A stretch of 64,000 bases of DNA from Actinomycetota bacterium (GCA_014360655.1 JACIXC010000009.1:1-64000), one strand, 5' to 3'. Counted from the stretch's first letter, positions 53,072-62,834 are shown. Translations and numbers: made by a program. The notes: a model not told the origin generated them from the letters alone.

Positions 53072-53821
53072 TCAGGAGAGGCGCCTGATAAACTCCACGC
53101 AACGCCTGATGATGAGCTCCCTGTCGTGATCCAGGGTGGCCACGTGGTAGGAGTTCTCCAGCCACACCAGCTCCTTGTCCGTGGAGCTCACGTGCTCCAG
53201 CAGGTAGGGGCCGTTGGTAGGCGGCACCACGTGGTCCTCCCGGGAGGTGAAGATCAGTATGGGGGCGGTGATGCGCGGCAGGTCGCGCCTGGTGATCCTC
53301 ATGAGCTCGTAGAGCTCGGCGGCGGCGCGCACGGGCACCTTGTCGTAACACGATTCCTTCACCGAGGGGTCCTTGATGTCGCTCCCCACCCCGGGGATGG
53401 TTTTCAGGAAATACTTGGCTACCGGGGTCAGGGGCAGCAGGGGATTGAGCCTGGCCACCGCCGCGTTGATGGGCATGAGGCCGGCCACCTCCGCCGCGTA
53501 TTTCTCGCCCAGCCAGCAGGTTATGGTCCCCCCCATGGAGAGCCCGGTGACGAAGACCTTCTCGCAGCGGCCCTTGAGGTCCCGCAGGGCCTTCTCGGCC
53601 TCGCCGGTCCATTCCTCCCATGTGCGGCGGCCCATGTCCTCCACGGAGGTGCCGTGCCCGGGAAGGCGGGGACCCGCAACGGTGAACCCCGCCTCGGCCA
53701 GTCCCTCCCCCAGGGGTCGCATGCTCTGGGTGCAGCCCGTGAAGCCATGCACCACCAGCACCCCCGTCTTCCCTCCTTCGAAGAAGAACGGTCGCGCGTC
53801 CTCCCAAACTTCCTCCGCCAT
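53072..53821 (-). CDS. Carboxylesterase/monoacylglycerol lipase-like alpha/beta hydrolase
   Basis: A 249-residue hydrolase resembling the Est30/carboxylesterase group. VLVVHGFTGCTQSMRPLGEGLAEAGFTVAGPRLPGHGTS is the N-terminal core, GLSMGGT the nucleophile elbow, SREDHVV the acid, and NSYHVATLDHD the histidine. Group members cleave short acyl esters or monoglycerides. AGGAGGTCGTC precedes the ATG. It stands near the glycerol kinase gene, which fits use of acylglycerols (inference). Confidence 0.87.
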   Translation of the reverse strand: MAEEVWEDARPFFFEGGKTGVLVVHGFTGCTQSMRPLGEGLAEAGFTVAGPRLPGHGTSVEDMGRRTWEEWTGEAEKALRDLKGRCEKVFVTGLSMGGTITCWLGEKYAAEVAGLMPINAAVARLNPLLPLTPVAKYFLKTIPGVGSDIKDPSVKESCYDKVPVRAAAELYELMRITRRDLPRITAPILIFTSREDHVVPPTNGPYLLEHVSSTDKELVWLENSYHVATLDHDRELIIRRCVEFIRRLS

Positions 53822-54000
53822 GACGACCTCCTTCCTGTTCCCCGCCGGAAGCGGCTACCTTTTCCGCTGAGGCCGGGAAGACCTTCCCGTGCGTGTTCCC
53901 GCCCCGCGTTGCCGTTATTTGGAAGATCATGAGCGGAAGCGCGATGGCCGGTGAACCCCGCGGCTGAGGGAGAAGGGAAATTGCGGGCCGGGACGCACCC

Positions 54001-55518
54001 TCAGCAGCTTTCTCCCTCGACCCCTTCCTCCAGCGCCCAGCCCAGGCTGCGCTCCACCGCGCGCTTCCAGTCGCGCCGCATGGCGCGCACCCTTTCCGCC
54101 GCGGCGGGGTCGGGAAGCGCCTCGCGGTCCACCCGCCAGCGCTCCTCTATCTCTTCCAGGTCTTTCCATATCCCCACCGCCAGCCCGGCCAGCAGCGCGG
54201 CGCCCAGCGAGGTCGTCTCGGAGACGACGGGGCGGCGCACGGGAACCCCCAGGAGGTCGGCCTGGTACTGCAGGAGCATGTCCATGACGCTGGCGCCGCC
54301 GTCCACCCGCAGTTCCTTGAGGGTGACCCCCGTCTCTTCCGCCATGGCCTCCACCACGTCCGCCGTCTGCAGGGCCATGGACTCTATCACCGCGCGCGCC
54401 ACGTGCGCGCGGCCGGTGCCGCGGGTCATGCCGATGAGCAGGGCCCGTGCCCGGGGGTCCCAGTAGGGCGCGCCCAGGCCCACGAAGGCGGGGACGAAGT
54501 ACACGCCGCCCGTGTCCTCCACGGAGGCGGCCAACTCGTCCACCTCGGAGACCTCGGAGATGATGCCCAGCCCGTCGCGCAGCCAGTTCACCGCCGCGCC
54601 GGTGATGAAGATGGAGCCCTCCAGGGCGTAGGTCACCTCCCCTCCGATGCTCCAGGCCACGGTGGTCAGCATTCCCTTCCCGGAGAGGCGCGGCTCGCCT
54701 CCGATGTTCATGAGCACGAAACTCCCCGTGCCGTAGGTGTTCTTGGTCATGCCGGGGCGGAAGCACGCCTGGCCGAAGAGGGCCGCCTGCTGGTCCCCGG
54801 CGATGCCCGCCACCGGGGCACCGATGCCCAGGAAGGCGTCCGGGTCCGTCTCCCCGAAGACGCCGCTCGATCCCCTCACCTCGGGCAGCATGGAGGCGGG
54901 CACGCCGCACGCCCGCGCCAGTTCCTCGTCCCAGGCGAGGTCGTGGATGTTGAAGAGCAGGGTGCGGCTGGCGTTGGAGACGTCGGTGGCATGTACGCGC
55001 CCCCCGGTGAGACGGAAGAGCAGCCAGGAATCGATGGTACCGAAGCACAGTTCCCCGGCCTCCGCGCGGCGCGCGACGTCGGGCTCGTTCTCCATGACCC
55101 AGGTCAGCTTGCTCCCCGAGAAGTAGGGATCGAGGACCAGGCCCGTCTTGCGGTGGAAGGTGTCGCCCAGGCCCTTCTCCCGGAAACGGCGGCAGATGTC
55201 GGCGCTGCGCCTACACTGCCAGACTATAGCCCTGCGCACCGGCTTTCCCGTCTCGCGCTCCCAGATGACGGTGGTCTCCCTCTGGTTGGTGATGCCGACG
55301 GCGGCCACGTCCCGCGGCGCGGCGCCGGCCTCCCGCAGCGCCCGCCGCGCCGCCTCACGCGTGCATTCCCAGATCTCCTCGGCGTCGTGCTCCACCCACC
55401 CGGGGCGGGGGAAGTGCTGCGTGAACTCGAGGGAGGAGCTGGAAAGGGGCTTCTGGTCGCGGTCGAAGCACATGCACTTGGTCCCGGTGGTCCCCTGGTC
55501 GATGGCCAGAACGATCAT
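54001..55518 (-). CDS. glpK: Glycerol kinase
   Basis: A 505-residue FGGY-family kinase. [18 protein letters not shown] is the N-terminal phosphate loop, [30 protein letters not shown] and [14 protein letters not shown] are glycerol kinase motifs, followed by [13 protein letters not shown] and [19 protein letters not shown]. It phosphorylates glycerol to glycerol-3-phosphate. The GlpA/GlpB-like flavoproteins at 20801-23528 could oxidise the product. The ATG at 55518 overlaps no neighbour, and the PaaK-like gene ends 13 bases upstream, suggesting one transcript. Confidence 0.93.
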   Translation of the reverse strand: MIVLAIDQGTTGTKCMCFDRDQKPLSSSSLEFTQHFPRPGWVEHDAEEIWECTREAARRALREAGAAPRDVAAVGITNQRETTVIWERETGKPVRRAIVWQCRRSADICRRFREKGLGDTFHRKTGLVLDPYFSGSKLTWVMENEPDVARRAEAGELCFGTIDSWLLFRLTGGRVHATDVSNASRTLLFNIHDLAWDEELARACGVPASMLPEVRGSSGVFGETDPDAFLGIGAPVAGIAGDQQAALFGQACFRPGMTKNTYGTGSFVLMNIGGEPRLSGKGMLTTVAWSIGGEVTYALEGSIFITGAAVNWLRDGLGIISEVSEVDELAASVEDTGGVYFVPAFVGLGAPYWDPRARALLIGMTRGTGRAHVARAVIESMALQTADVVEAMAEETGVTLKELRVDGGASVMDMLLQYQADLLGVPVRRPVVSETTSLGAALLAGLAVGIWKDLEEIEERWRVDREALPDPAAAERVRAMRRDWKRAVERSLGWALEEGVEGESC

Positions 55519-55530
55519 GGCGGCTCCGTC

Positions 55531-57120
55531 CTACTCCTCGCCCTCACCTTCCTCCACCGCCAGCGTGATCTGGTCGGCGTCCGGTTCCCGTTCCCGGGCG
55601 CCCTCCACGCGGGCTTCACCCTCCCCGCCCTCCCGGCCTGCTTGCGGCCGCAGGTCCAGGAAGCGCTTCTCGCGCCCCTTGGTCTCCAGCCCGAGCCTCT
55701 GCAGCAGGCGCTGCAGGCTGTGGAAGACGATGCGGGTGGGAGCGACCTCCACCTCGCGTTGCAGCAGTTCGTATAGCTCCCTTTCCAGGTATTTCTTGGA
55801 AATTCCCTCGGCGGGGGCGATGTGCAGGTAGAGCTCGTCCAGGTCGTAGGGGTCGTCGTTGTGCTTGCGTATCTCCAGCTGCCATTCAAGGACGTCCTTG
55901 TGCCCGGAGAGAAGGGGATAGAACGCGTTGAGGTCCACCAGGGTGCCCTTCAGCTTGGTCAGCTCGAACTCCTTGTAATCGGAGGAACGGTTGATCTCCA
56001 GTCCCAGCCGCGGCAGGGAACGGCCGCAGTAGGGGCAGGGGTCATGCCTTATGCCCCCTTTCACCAGGTCGCCCGTGCGGAAGCGGAGGAGGACGCTTCC
56101 CCTCCATTCCAGGCTGGTGTAGACGATCTCGCCGTCCTCGCCGTCGCCGAGCCTCACGCCGCTATCGGGATCGATTATCTCGATGACCTCCATGTCTGGA
56201 AAAAGATGGTAGCCGGAGCTCTCCTCGCGGGAAAGCGCGGCCTCGCGGCACTCGCTCCAGGCGATGCGGCCCTCTGTGAACCCGTAGGTGGAGATCACCG
56301 CCGGCCTTTCCGCCCCCAGCTTCTCAAGCAGCTCGAGCATCTTGCCCTTCAGGCCCTCGGGGAGGCGGTCGCCTCCCAGGACCAGGGTTTGCAGGCGGGA
56401 GAGGTCGCGTCCCTCGCGCGCCGCCAGGCGCAGGAGGTGATAGGCGTAGCTGGGGGTGGCCGTGAGCACCGTGGCCCGCAGCCGCTCCAGGGCGTCCAGG
56501 ATGCGCTGCGTGCCCAGGATGCGCCCTCCGCCCGTGTGCAGGGCGGGGATGCCCACCTCCTCGGCTGCGTAGTAGGTCATCCAGAAGGCGAGGTGGGGCG
56601 CGAAGGGGAAGGCGTTCACCACCATGTCCTCGCGGCTGAGGCCGGCGAGCTCGAAGATCCTCCTGCCCGCCTCACGCATGCGCCGCAGGTCGTAACGGGT
56701 ATAGAGGATGGGAGTGGGAAGGGCGGTGCGGCCCACGGTGAAATGATAGTGCACGGGCAGGAATTCCCTGTCCAGGTATTCACCGTAGGCTCTCTTGCCC
56801 TGCGTGATGCGCATCAGGCGGTGCTTCAGCCGCACGGTCCCGCGGGGGCTCATCTTCTGGAGGTCGGGCTGCAGCACGAGGTTGAAGGGTATTTCCGGGT
56901 TCTCGGGGAGGGGTGCGATGTCCGCCTTGGTGGTGAAGGGGATGCAGGAGAGATCGCGCAGGGTCCTGATCACCCCGGGCTTGATGCGATTGTAATCGAA
57001 GAGTTCGCGGTAATAGGGGCTGAACGGGTACACCAGCTCGTGGATGTAGCGCACCAGGTGCTGCTCCTGGGCCGCCAGGTATTGCTTCGGCGGCAGGTGG
57101 TCCCATAGCGTTTTTCTCAT
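55531..57120 (-). CDS. Phenylacetate-CoA ligase-like (PaaK family) adenylating enzyme
   Basis: A 529-residue protein. The N-terminal LVRYIHELVYPFSPYYRELFDYNRIKPGVIRTLRDLSCIPFTTKADI is typical of the PaaK/coenzyme F390 synthetase group. GYHLFPDMEVIEIIDP, LLRFRTGDLVKGG and the zinc-like CPYCGRSLPRLGLEI follow. A short acidic tail is atypical. The usual glycine-rich SSGTTG segment is not clear in the expected place, so activity is uncertain. GGAGG is ten bases before the ATG at 57120. It precedes glpK on the same strand. Confidence 0.78.
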   Translation of the reverse strand: MRKTLWDHLPPKQYLAAQEQHLVRYIHELVYPFSPYYRELFDYNRIKPGVIRTLRDLSCIPFTTKADIAPLPENPEIPFNLVLQPDLQKMSPRGTVRLKHRLMRITQGKRAYGEYLDREFLPVHYHFTVGRTALPTPILYTRYDLRRMREAGRRIFELAGLSREDMVVNAFPFAPHLAFWMTYYAAEEVGIPALHTGGGRILGTQRILDALERLRATVLTATPSYAYHLLRLAAREGRDLSRLQTLVLGGDRLPEGLKGKMLELLEKLGAERPAVISTYGFTEGRIAWSECREAALSREESSGYHLFPDMEVIEIIDPDSGVRLGDGEDGEIVYTSLEWRGSVLLRFRTGDLVKGGIRHDPCPYCGRSLPRLGLEINRSSDYKEFELTKLKGTLVDLNAFYPLLSGHKDVLEWQLEIRKHNDDPYDLDELYLHIAPAEGISKKYLERELYELLQREVEVAPTRIVFHSLQRLLQRLGLETKGREKRFLDLRPQAGREGGEGEARVEGAREREPDADQITLAVEEGEGEE

Positions 57121-57494
57121 GGCATCGATTCCTCCCCTTGCAGTCGCTTTCCGTGGCAGGGCGGAGACGCGACGCCTCCTCCGCTCACTGTCCTTTCTCC
57201 GCTCTCCATCCTGATTAACGATACTATCATGAAAGGGCTGCGGGGCGAAGGCCGGCACTCCCGGTCGGCGTCGGGCGGGTATGCGGCGCGCGCAGGGGCG
57301 ACGGGGGATGCGCCGGCATGTCGCCCCGGGGAGGTCGACCGGGGCTGTATAGCGGAAGCGTGTATCGGGAGAGGGATCGGGGGGAGGCGTTCCGCCTCCC
57401 CCCGGTAGAACCGTTTGCCGCAGCGGCGGCCGGTTTCCGTTCCTGTTTTGCGCCCGTACGCCCCGCGCCCCGTGGTACGGGACGGGGGCCGTCG

Positions 57495-57545
57495 TCAGCA
57501 GCCCTCGGAGCAATGGGCCACGCGCGGGACCATGAAGCGCTTCAT
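57495..57545 (-). CDS. Possible 16-residue peptide MKRFMVPRVAHCSEGC
   Basis: ATG at 57545 follows a strong site, GGGAGGAGG, and opens a 16-codon frame ending TGA. The peptide is basic at the N terminus and carries cysteines at positions 12 and 16. It could be a leader, a regulatory uORF or a small modified-peptide precursor, but no maturation gene is next to it. Length is too short for a confident call. The next 375 bases to the PaaK-like start show no other gene. Confidence 0.3.
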   Translation of the reverse strand: MKRFMVPRVAHCSEGC

Positions 57546-57655
57546 GTGCACACCTCCTCCCGTTCGCCATCCCTGTCTTCGACTCTCTTCCGGGCCAGGT
57601 TCTCGTTTCACGCCGTGCTGTGATGTGTAGGCGCTAATACGAAGACCTTCAACGG

Positions 57656-58087
57656 CTAAGATAGCTTGTAACATATCTCGCAGTCCCCCACCACGCCGTT
57701 CTTGCGCACCTCGCGCAGCGTGGCCTTTTCCCCCGCCACGCGCGAGAGGGAGAAGAGCCCGGTGGGCACGATGGGGCACAGGGTAGGCCCACCTTCGCGG
57801 CGGAGCTCCTCGTTGCCGTGGCAGATGTGGCATCCCTTGACCTCTATGGAGAGTTCCCCGTCATTCCCGTGCACGCTCACGCTTTCGCTGAAGCGGAGGT
57901 CGTTCCGCAGGTAATCCTCGAAAGCGCGGTTGAAATCCTCGCCCCGCAAGACGCCCCCCGCGCGTGCCTTGAAATCTCCCGCCCACACAGAACCGATGCG
58001 GGACTTCACCTTCTCCAGCTCACCGGAGACGGATTTCACTACAGCGCGATGGTATTTCTTGAAAAATTCCCTGTCCAACTGTGCCAT
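57656..58087 (-). CDS. Cysteine-rich V4R-like protein
   Basis: A 143-residue protein. A helical N-terminal half is followed by GCHICHGNEELRREGGPTLCPIVPTGLFSL and GDCEICYKL, a four- to five-cysteine pattern like the C-terminal end of V4R (4-vinyl reductase) domains, which bind small molecules or iron-sulfur clusters. Not recognised beyond that. GAAGGAT precedes the ATG at 58087. It is 170 bases downstream of the small ferredoxin gene and likely in its operon. Confidence 0.62.
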   Translation of the reverse strand: MAQLDREFFKKYHRAVVKSVSGELEKVKSRIGSVWAGDFKARAGGVLRGEDFNRAFEDYLRNDLRFSESVSVHGNDGELSIEVKGCHICHGNEELRREGGPTLCPIVPTGLFSLSRVAGEKATLREVRKNGVVGDCEICYKLS

Positions 58088-58257
58088 ATCCTTCCTGCCT
58101 CCTTCCCGTTCCTTTCGCTTACCATGCCGGTCACGTGCCGCTGCCGGCCACGTGCCGCTGCCGGTCCCGGCAGTTCGTTCCCAGCCCTCGTCACCTTTCC
58201 GCCCTCCGCGCCGGCCATATCTTCTCGGGTCTTTCTGCGGTGGCCCTTTCGCCCGCC

Positions 58258-58479
58258 TTACACCATCCTCACCGCTCCGAGGTCGCAGGCGTGGGAGCAG
58301 TTGCCGCACAGGCGGCACTTCTCGAAGTCGATGCCTACGCGACAGGTATCTCCGGAACCCCGCTCCGCCTTTATGACCTGGAAGGCCCCATGGGGACAGA
58401 GGCGAGCCGCCTTGCACTCCTCGCATCTCTCCGCTATGTCGCATCTTTCCCTGTCTATCCAGGGCATCTTCGTGCGCAT
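58258..58479 (-). CDS. Small ferredoxin-like 4Fe-4S protein
   Basis: A 73-residue protein. Near the N terminus CDIAERCEECKAARLCP gives one irregular cluster motif, and CRLCGNCSHAC a standard CxxCxxCxxxC. Two clusters are likely, although the first spacing is unusual. ATG at 58479 follows GGAGG by eight bases; an ATG at 58494 lies inside the operator. The small size and partner gene suggest an electron carrier for a V4R-like or reductase protein. Confidence 0.8.
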   Translation of the reverse strand: MRTKMPWIDRERCDIAERCEECKAARLCPHGAFQVIKAERGSGDTCRVGIDFEKCRLCGNCSHACDLGAVRMV

Positions 58480-58492
58480 GCACCTCACCTCC

Positions 58493-58508
58493 ATACCCTT
58501 AGGGGTAT
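58493..58508 (-). promoter_or_regulatory. CsoR/CstR-like operator
   Basis: ATACCC-TTAG-GGGTAT is an inverted repeat just before the ferredoxin start, beside TAATAT on the minus strand. Its ATACCC..GGGTAT form resembles operators of the CsoR family (copper, persulfide or other sensors). No csoR-type gene is in the window, so the assignment rests on the site alone. Confidence 0.5.
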
Positions 58509-58668
58509 ATTAACGGGAGATGTCTCGCGCCCGCGATGATCCAGGTCATACCGCGCCTCTCGCGCGCCTTTCCCGTGGGCCCATGTGGTAAAAGGGCGCG
58601 AGGTTTATTTGCGGTGAAAATGTGGTATGCTTATATACAGTTGAAAATCGAATGTTTGCTGAGGAAAC

Positions 58669-58740
58669 CAGCTCCCGAGGATAAGCGAGATTGCGGGGAT
58701 CTCCGCGGCATAGGCAGTATCAGGCTTTTCTCGGGAGCTG
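58669..58740. other. Long inverted repeat, possible structured RNA
   Basis: CAGCTCCCGAG (58669-58679) and CTCGGGAGCTG (58730-58740) are perfectly complementary 11-base arms around a 50-base loop that contains an inner GCGG..CCGC stem (58693-58706). It lies between the alcohol dehydrogenase stop (58932) and the ferredoxin start (58479), in a 450-base gap with no supported ORF. A shorter hairpin, ACCGCC..GGCGGT, is near 58790-58803. Strand unknown. Confidence 0.5.
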
Positions 58741-58931
58741 CTCCATTTTACCATCGCATGGCGGTCCGTCAAGGAGATTTTTTAAACCACCGCCGGGCGG
58801 TAGGTCAAGGATATTTCTCAACTTTCCCCTGGCTTCCTCCCTTGGCTTCTTGCACCGCCTTCTTGCAACTGCTTCTTTCACGACCCAACCCTCAGATCCT
58901 TTTCGCACTCTCTCTTTCCGCACTCTCTCCG

Positions 58932-60086
58932 CTAGGTGAAGGCCTGGCGCAGCACCCCCACCAGGTCCTCGAGAACGGTGTCCCTGGGATTGGAGGAGCG
59001 CAGGCGCGTGTTCAGGAAGGCCTCGGCGGAGAGCGCTTCCACGCTTGACGGCGGCACTCCCGTTTCGGAGAGGCTCTTCGGCAGGGGGAGCAGGGAGAGC
59101 AGGCCCTCCACCGCCTCCACCGCCTTTTCCGCGGCTCGCGGGGCGGAAAGGCCGCCCACGTCCATGCCCATCGCCATGGCCAGCTCCCGGTAGAGCTCCG
59201 GACAGCTCTCCAGGTTGAAGCGCATGACGTGGGGAAGGAGCAGCGCGTTCGCCTTGCCGTGGGGGATTCCGAAATGGGAGCCCAGGGCGTGAGCCAGGGC
59301 ATGGGACAACCCCAGGCCCGAGGTGGTGAAGGCCATGCCGGCGAGGAAAGCGGCCAGGGACATGCCGTGCCTGGCCTCGCGGTCGCTCCCGTCCTGGCAG
59401 GCCCGCTCCAGGTGGGCGAAGATGAGCCGCACCGCCTGCAGGGAGAGCGCCCGCGTCGCTTCCCAAGACCTCCTGGCGACGTATGATTCCACCGCATGGG
59501 TGAGCGCGTCCATGCCGGTGGCCGCCGTCAGCTCCGGGGTCATGGAGTAGGTGAGCTCGGGATCGATCACCGCCAGCAAGGGGTAGAGGTACTGGCTTAC
59601 CAGGGACATCTTCTGGCGTCGCTTCCCACCCGTGATCACCGCAACCCAGGTGACCTCGCTTCCCGTGCCCGCGGTGGTGGGGATGCAGATGAGCGGCTTG
59701 CCGCGCCGCGGTATGCGTCCCGTGCCCTCCCAGGAGCTGACGTCGCCCTCGTTGTTGAGCCTGGCGGCTATGACCTTCGCCGCGTCCATGGGGCTGCCGC
59801 CCCCCAAGCCGATGACGAAGTCGCACCCGTTTTCGCGGGCCACGGCCACTCCCCGCTCCACCGTTTCCACCCCGGGATCGCTTTCCACCTCCGGGAAGAA
59901 GGTCACCGCGATACCTTCCGCGCCGAGCATGTCCTGCAAGATCTGTACCGCGGGAAGTTGCGAGGTGGGACCGCCCCCCGTCACCAGCAGGGCGTGCTTC
60001 CCGAAGCTCTTCACGAAGTGGCGTATCTCCGGCAGGGAGCCCTCCCCGAAGACCACCTGCACCGGAAAGCGGAAGGTCAGGACCAT
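58932..60086 (-). CDS. Iron-containing alcohol dehydrogenase
   Basis: A 384-residue enzyme of the Fe-ADH family. GGGSPMDAAKVIA binds NAD(P), PTTAGTGSEV is conserved, and metal ligands are in GMDALTHAVESYVA and HALGSHFGIPHG. The family reduces aldehydes or oxidises alcohols with NAD(P)H; substrate is not predictable. AGGAGG is ten bases before the ATG. It appears monocistronic, divergent from the sensor kinase across a 360-base gap. Confidence 0.9.
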   Translation of the reverse strand: MVLTFRFPVQVVFGEGSLPEIRHFVKSFGKHALLVTGGGPTSQLPAVQILQDMLGAEGIAVTFFPEVESDPGVETVERGVAVARENGCDFVIGLGGGSPMDAAKVIAARLNNEGDVSSWEGTGRIPRRGKPLICIPTTAGTGSEVTWVAVITGGKRRQKMSLVSQYLYPLLAVIDPELTYSMTPELTAATGMDALTHAVESYVARRSWEATRALSLQAVRLIFAHLERACQDGSDREARHGMSLAAFLAGMAFTTSGLGLSHALAHALGSHFGIPHGKANALLLPHVMRFNLESCPELYRELAMAMGMDVGGLSAPRAAEKAVEAVEGLLSLLPLPKSLSETGVPPSSVEALSAEAFLNTRLRSSNPRDTVLEDLVGVLRQAFT

Positions 60087-60449
60087 GCCTCCATCACCTC
60101 CTGCCGATGTGGGAATTTATCGACTTGCGCAGGGCATAAGTTTAGGCGGCTCGCTGCGGCCCGCGAGGGTGCTCGGGGGGACGCCAACCGGGGCTGCGCG
60201 GGGAGAGGGCACGGGGCTCCCGGCGTCGCGCCCGTGCACCCCGCCGGGGGTGGCGCGGGAGACCGCGGCCGCCGGGGCGCCGTGGGGAAGGTTCACGCCG
60301 CGCGCCCCTCGAATATTTTATGCGAAGCCCCGGTCACCGGCTTTCCCCGTGTTCCGCGGACGGAAGGGATGCCGTCTACGTGGAGCAGGGGCAGGTTGAA
60401 GCGAGGAGACGCCTACGTTCCGCCGCGGATCAGGAAAGGAGCAGGCGCG
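60087..60449. other. Intergenic region, no gene seen
   Basis: About 360 bases between divergent genes. It is GC-rich with several CGGGG runs. I see no consensus promoter or palindrome. The AAAGGAG ribosome site of the sensor kinase lies at its end. Confidence 0.4.
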
Positions 60450-62834
60450 ATGAAGGAAAGGGAAGGCGGGTCAGCCCTCCACGCCTCCCTTCTCCTCGAT
60501 GGAGAGGAACGCATACTGGAGGGGAACCGCGACGCCGAGGTCTTCCTGGAGAAACCCCTCGAGCAGGTGCGCAAGGTCCCGCTGCAGCAGGCTAATCCAT
60601 CCCTCCACGCGGCGTTGAAGGAGCTGCTGGCCAAGACACGGCGGGGACGCGGGGTGGAGGATTACGCGCTGGCCTACAAGGTGGGAAAACGCCTCATGCG
60701 CCTTAACATCTCCATAGCGCCCTACCCCCTCGAGGCCCTGGGCGCGACGGGAAGCCTGGTCACCATCACCACCCCGGGCCCGAGATACGTTCCGGAGAAG
60801 CGCGAGCCCGTCGCGGCGGAGGGAGCGCCGCCGCCCGTAAAGGCGGTGAAGGGCGACATCCGGGAGTTCCTGGACGGCCTGCCCGAGCCGGCTTTCCTTC
60901 TCGACCGGGAGTCCGTATGCGTCTACGTCAACCAGGCCATGTGCGATGCGGTGGGCCACGGGGAGGAGGATCTCCTGGGGCGCCCGCTCTCGTTCTTCCT
61001 TGCCAGGGAGAAGGCGAAGAAGGCGCTGGATTACCTGCCGGAGGCGGTGCACGCGGCTCCCTGGAGGGGAGAGCTCGAGTTCAGCCGCGAGGACGGCTCC
61101 ACCTCCTTCGTCGCCGTGACGGTGAGTTTCCTGGGCGAGGGGGAGGAAGCCCTGCTGCTGGGGCTGGGGAGGGAATGCACCGCCGAGGCCAGGATAAACA
61201 GGGAGCGCGATGGCGAGCTGAAGCGGGTCTGGAGCCTCCTCGAGGATGCCGAGGCGGCGCTGGTATGCTTCACGCCCGACCTCCGCGTCACCCTGATCAG
61301 CCACTCCGCGGAGGAGTTGCTCCGCACCACGAGGGACAGGGCCATAGGCACCCCGCTGCCCGACCTTTTCCCCGCCGCGGCCAGGGAAGAGGTGGCCGCC
61401 CTGCTGCAGCGCGTGGTCGCGGGCGAGAGGGTGGAAGGCGTCGAGTTGAGAATAGGGGAGAGGAAGGAGGTCAGGGTCCTCTCCCTGCAGGGAAAGCCCG
61501 CCCGCGAGGCGCGGGGAAGGAAGCGGGAGTTCATGCTCCTCGTCAGGGAGGTGACCGGGGAGGACTCCGCGGTCACGGCCATGGAGGGACTCCTCGAGGA
61601 ATCGCGCCGCAGGGAGAGGATTCTCGGGGCGGCGGTGCGCAGCACGGGGGTGGACGATTTCCTGGAGGGCTGCCTCGCGCTCCTGGAGGAGGAGCTCGCC
61701 TGCACCTCCTCCGCCGCCTTCCTGGTAGAGGAGGGGAGCGCGTCCCTGCGGGCCTGGCGCAACCTCTCCGGGGAGGAGCGGGGGGTCCTGCGGGCGCTGG
61801 GGTTGCGCCCGGGCTACGCGCGTGTATGCCAGGGGCTGCGCGTGCTTACCGTCACCGTACGGGGAGGAGTGCCCCGCGAGGGATGGGACGAGGTCATATC
61901 CTGCGTGGAGAAACCGGACGCGCTCGTCCCCGTCCTGCGGGAGAGGAGGTGGCGTTCCCTCACGGTGATCCCGCTGCGCGGGGGGGAAGGGGTCGCGGGA
62001 TTCTTCGTCCTGGCGGACTGCGATGCGGAGAAGACGGCGGGGGTCGGCGAGCATTCCCTTGCCTCCATGGGGGAGACGGCGGCAGGCGTCCTTGCTTCCC
62101 TCCAGGAAAGAATTTCCAGGGAAGAGGAGGAGAAGGAGGCGGGTGGCGGCGGCGCACCGGGGACCGGGACGGCGGCACCCCAAGATCCCCGGGAGGATGT
62201 TGCCGAGCCCGCGGGCACCGGAGCCGCGGGCGCCCTCGCGGAGGCGCGGGATCTCGAGGCCGCACGCGAGGAGCACGACTACTTCGAGATAGCGCGCCGC
62301 CTGAAGGGTCACGAGGAAGCGGTGGACGCCCTGCCGCTGTGGTCGCAGGAAGCGCCCGACAGGGCGGTCCCCTCGGCCCGCGGCATCGACCTCGGCGCAC
62401 TGCTCGTGGACCTCAAGGAATATTATTCCAGGAGAAGACCGGGAAGCAACATCTTCCTCGAGCTGGACGAGGACATCCCCCTCGTCCATACCGATAAGAA
62501 GATGCTGAGGGAGGCCCTCATGTGCCTGCTGGACAACGCCCTGAAGTTCTCCCCGCGGGGTTCCCCGGTGATCCTGGGGGCGGAGCGCTGGGGCGACGAG
62601 GTCCTCCTGCGCGTGGAGGATCAGGGCCCGGGCATCCCGCCGGAGGTGGTGAGGCAGGTCATGCAGGAGGGCGGGGGCGGAGAGGGTCGCGGGAGGCGGG
62701 CCAAGAGCCTCGTGGTATGCAGGGATTTCGTCAAGGCCATGGGCGGCGAGCTCACCCTGAAGGGAAAGGGGGGCGAGGGGACCACCGCCTACATAAGGTT
62801 GCGCCTCCTGCCTTTCTTGCGCGATGTGAGATGA
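60450..62834 (+). CDS. PAS-domain sensor with HATPase domain, no visible H-box
   Basis: A 794-residue cytoplasmic sensor. Three PAS-like segments lie in the first half (LDGLPEPAFLLDRESVCVYVNQAMCDAVG near 140-240, CFTPDLRVTLISHSAEELLRTT near 270-330, GAF-like 390-560). Then a low-complexity linker, and a HATPase_c domain with N box LREALMCLLDNALKFSP, G1 VEDQGPGIP and G2-like GRGRRAKSLVV..GG. I find no typical HisKA histidine box before it. It may autophosphorylate differently or act as a non-kinase sensor. Its stop overlaps the flavoprotein start (ATGA). Confidence 0.82.
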   Translation: MKEREGGSALHASLLLDGEERILEGNRDAEVFLEKPLEQVRKVPLQQANPSLHAALKELLAKTRRGRGVEDYALAYKVGKRLMRLNISIAPYPLEALGATGSLVTITTPGPRYVPEKREPVAAEGAPPPVKAVKGDIREFLDGLPEPAFLLDRESVCVYVNQAMCDAVGHGEEDLLGRPLSFFLAREKAKKALDYLPEAVHAAPWRGELEFSREDGSTSFVAVTVSFLGEGEEALLLGLGRECTAEARINRERDGELKRVWSLLEDAEAALVCFTPDLRVTLISHSAEELLRTTRDRAIGTPLPDLFPAAAREEVAALLQRVVAGERVEGVELRIGERKEVRVLSLQGKPAREARGRKREFMLLVREVTGEDSAVTAMEGLLEESRRRERILGAAVRSTGVDDFLEGCLALLEEELACTSSAAFLVEEGSASLRAWRNLSGEERGVLRALGLRPGYARVCQGLRVLTVTVRGGVPREGWDEVISCVEKPDALVPVLRERRWRSLTVIPLRGGEGVAGFFVLADCDAEKTAGVGEHSLASMGETAAGVLASLQERISREEEEKEAGGGGAPGTGTAAPQDPREDVAEPAGTGAAGALAEARDLEAAREEHDYFEIARRLKGHEEAVDALPLWSQEAPDRAVPSARGIDLGALLVDLKEYYSRRRPGSNIFLELDEDIPLVHTDKKMLREALMCLLDNALKFSPRGSPVILGAERWGDEVLLRVEDQGPGIPPEVVRQVMQEGGGGEGRGRRAKSLVVCRDFVKAMGGELTLKGKGGEGTTAYIRLRLLPFLRDVR

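Noticed and set aside
59496-60449. A long in-frame extension upstream of the sensor kinase
   Set aside because: It is antisense to the alcohol dehydrogenase and lacks a start site; AAAGGAG at 60435 marks the real start.
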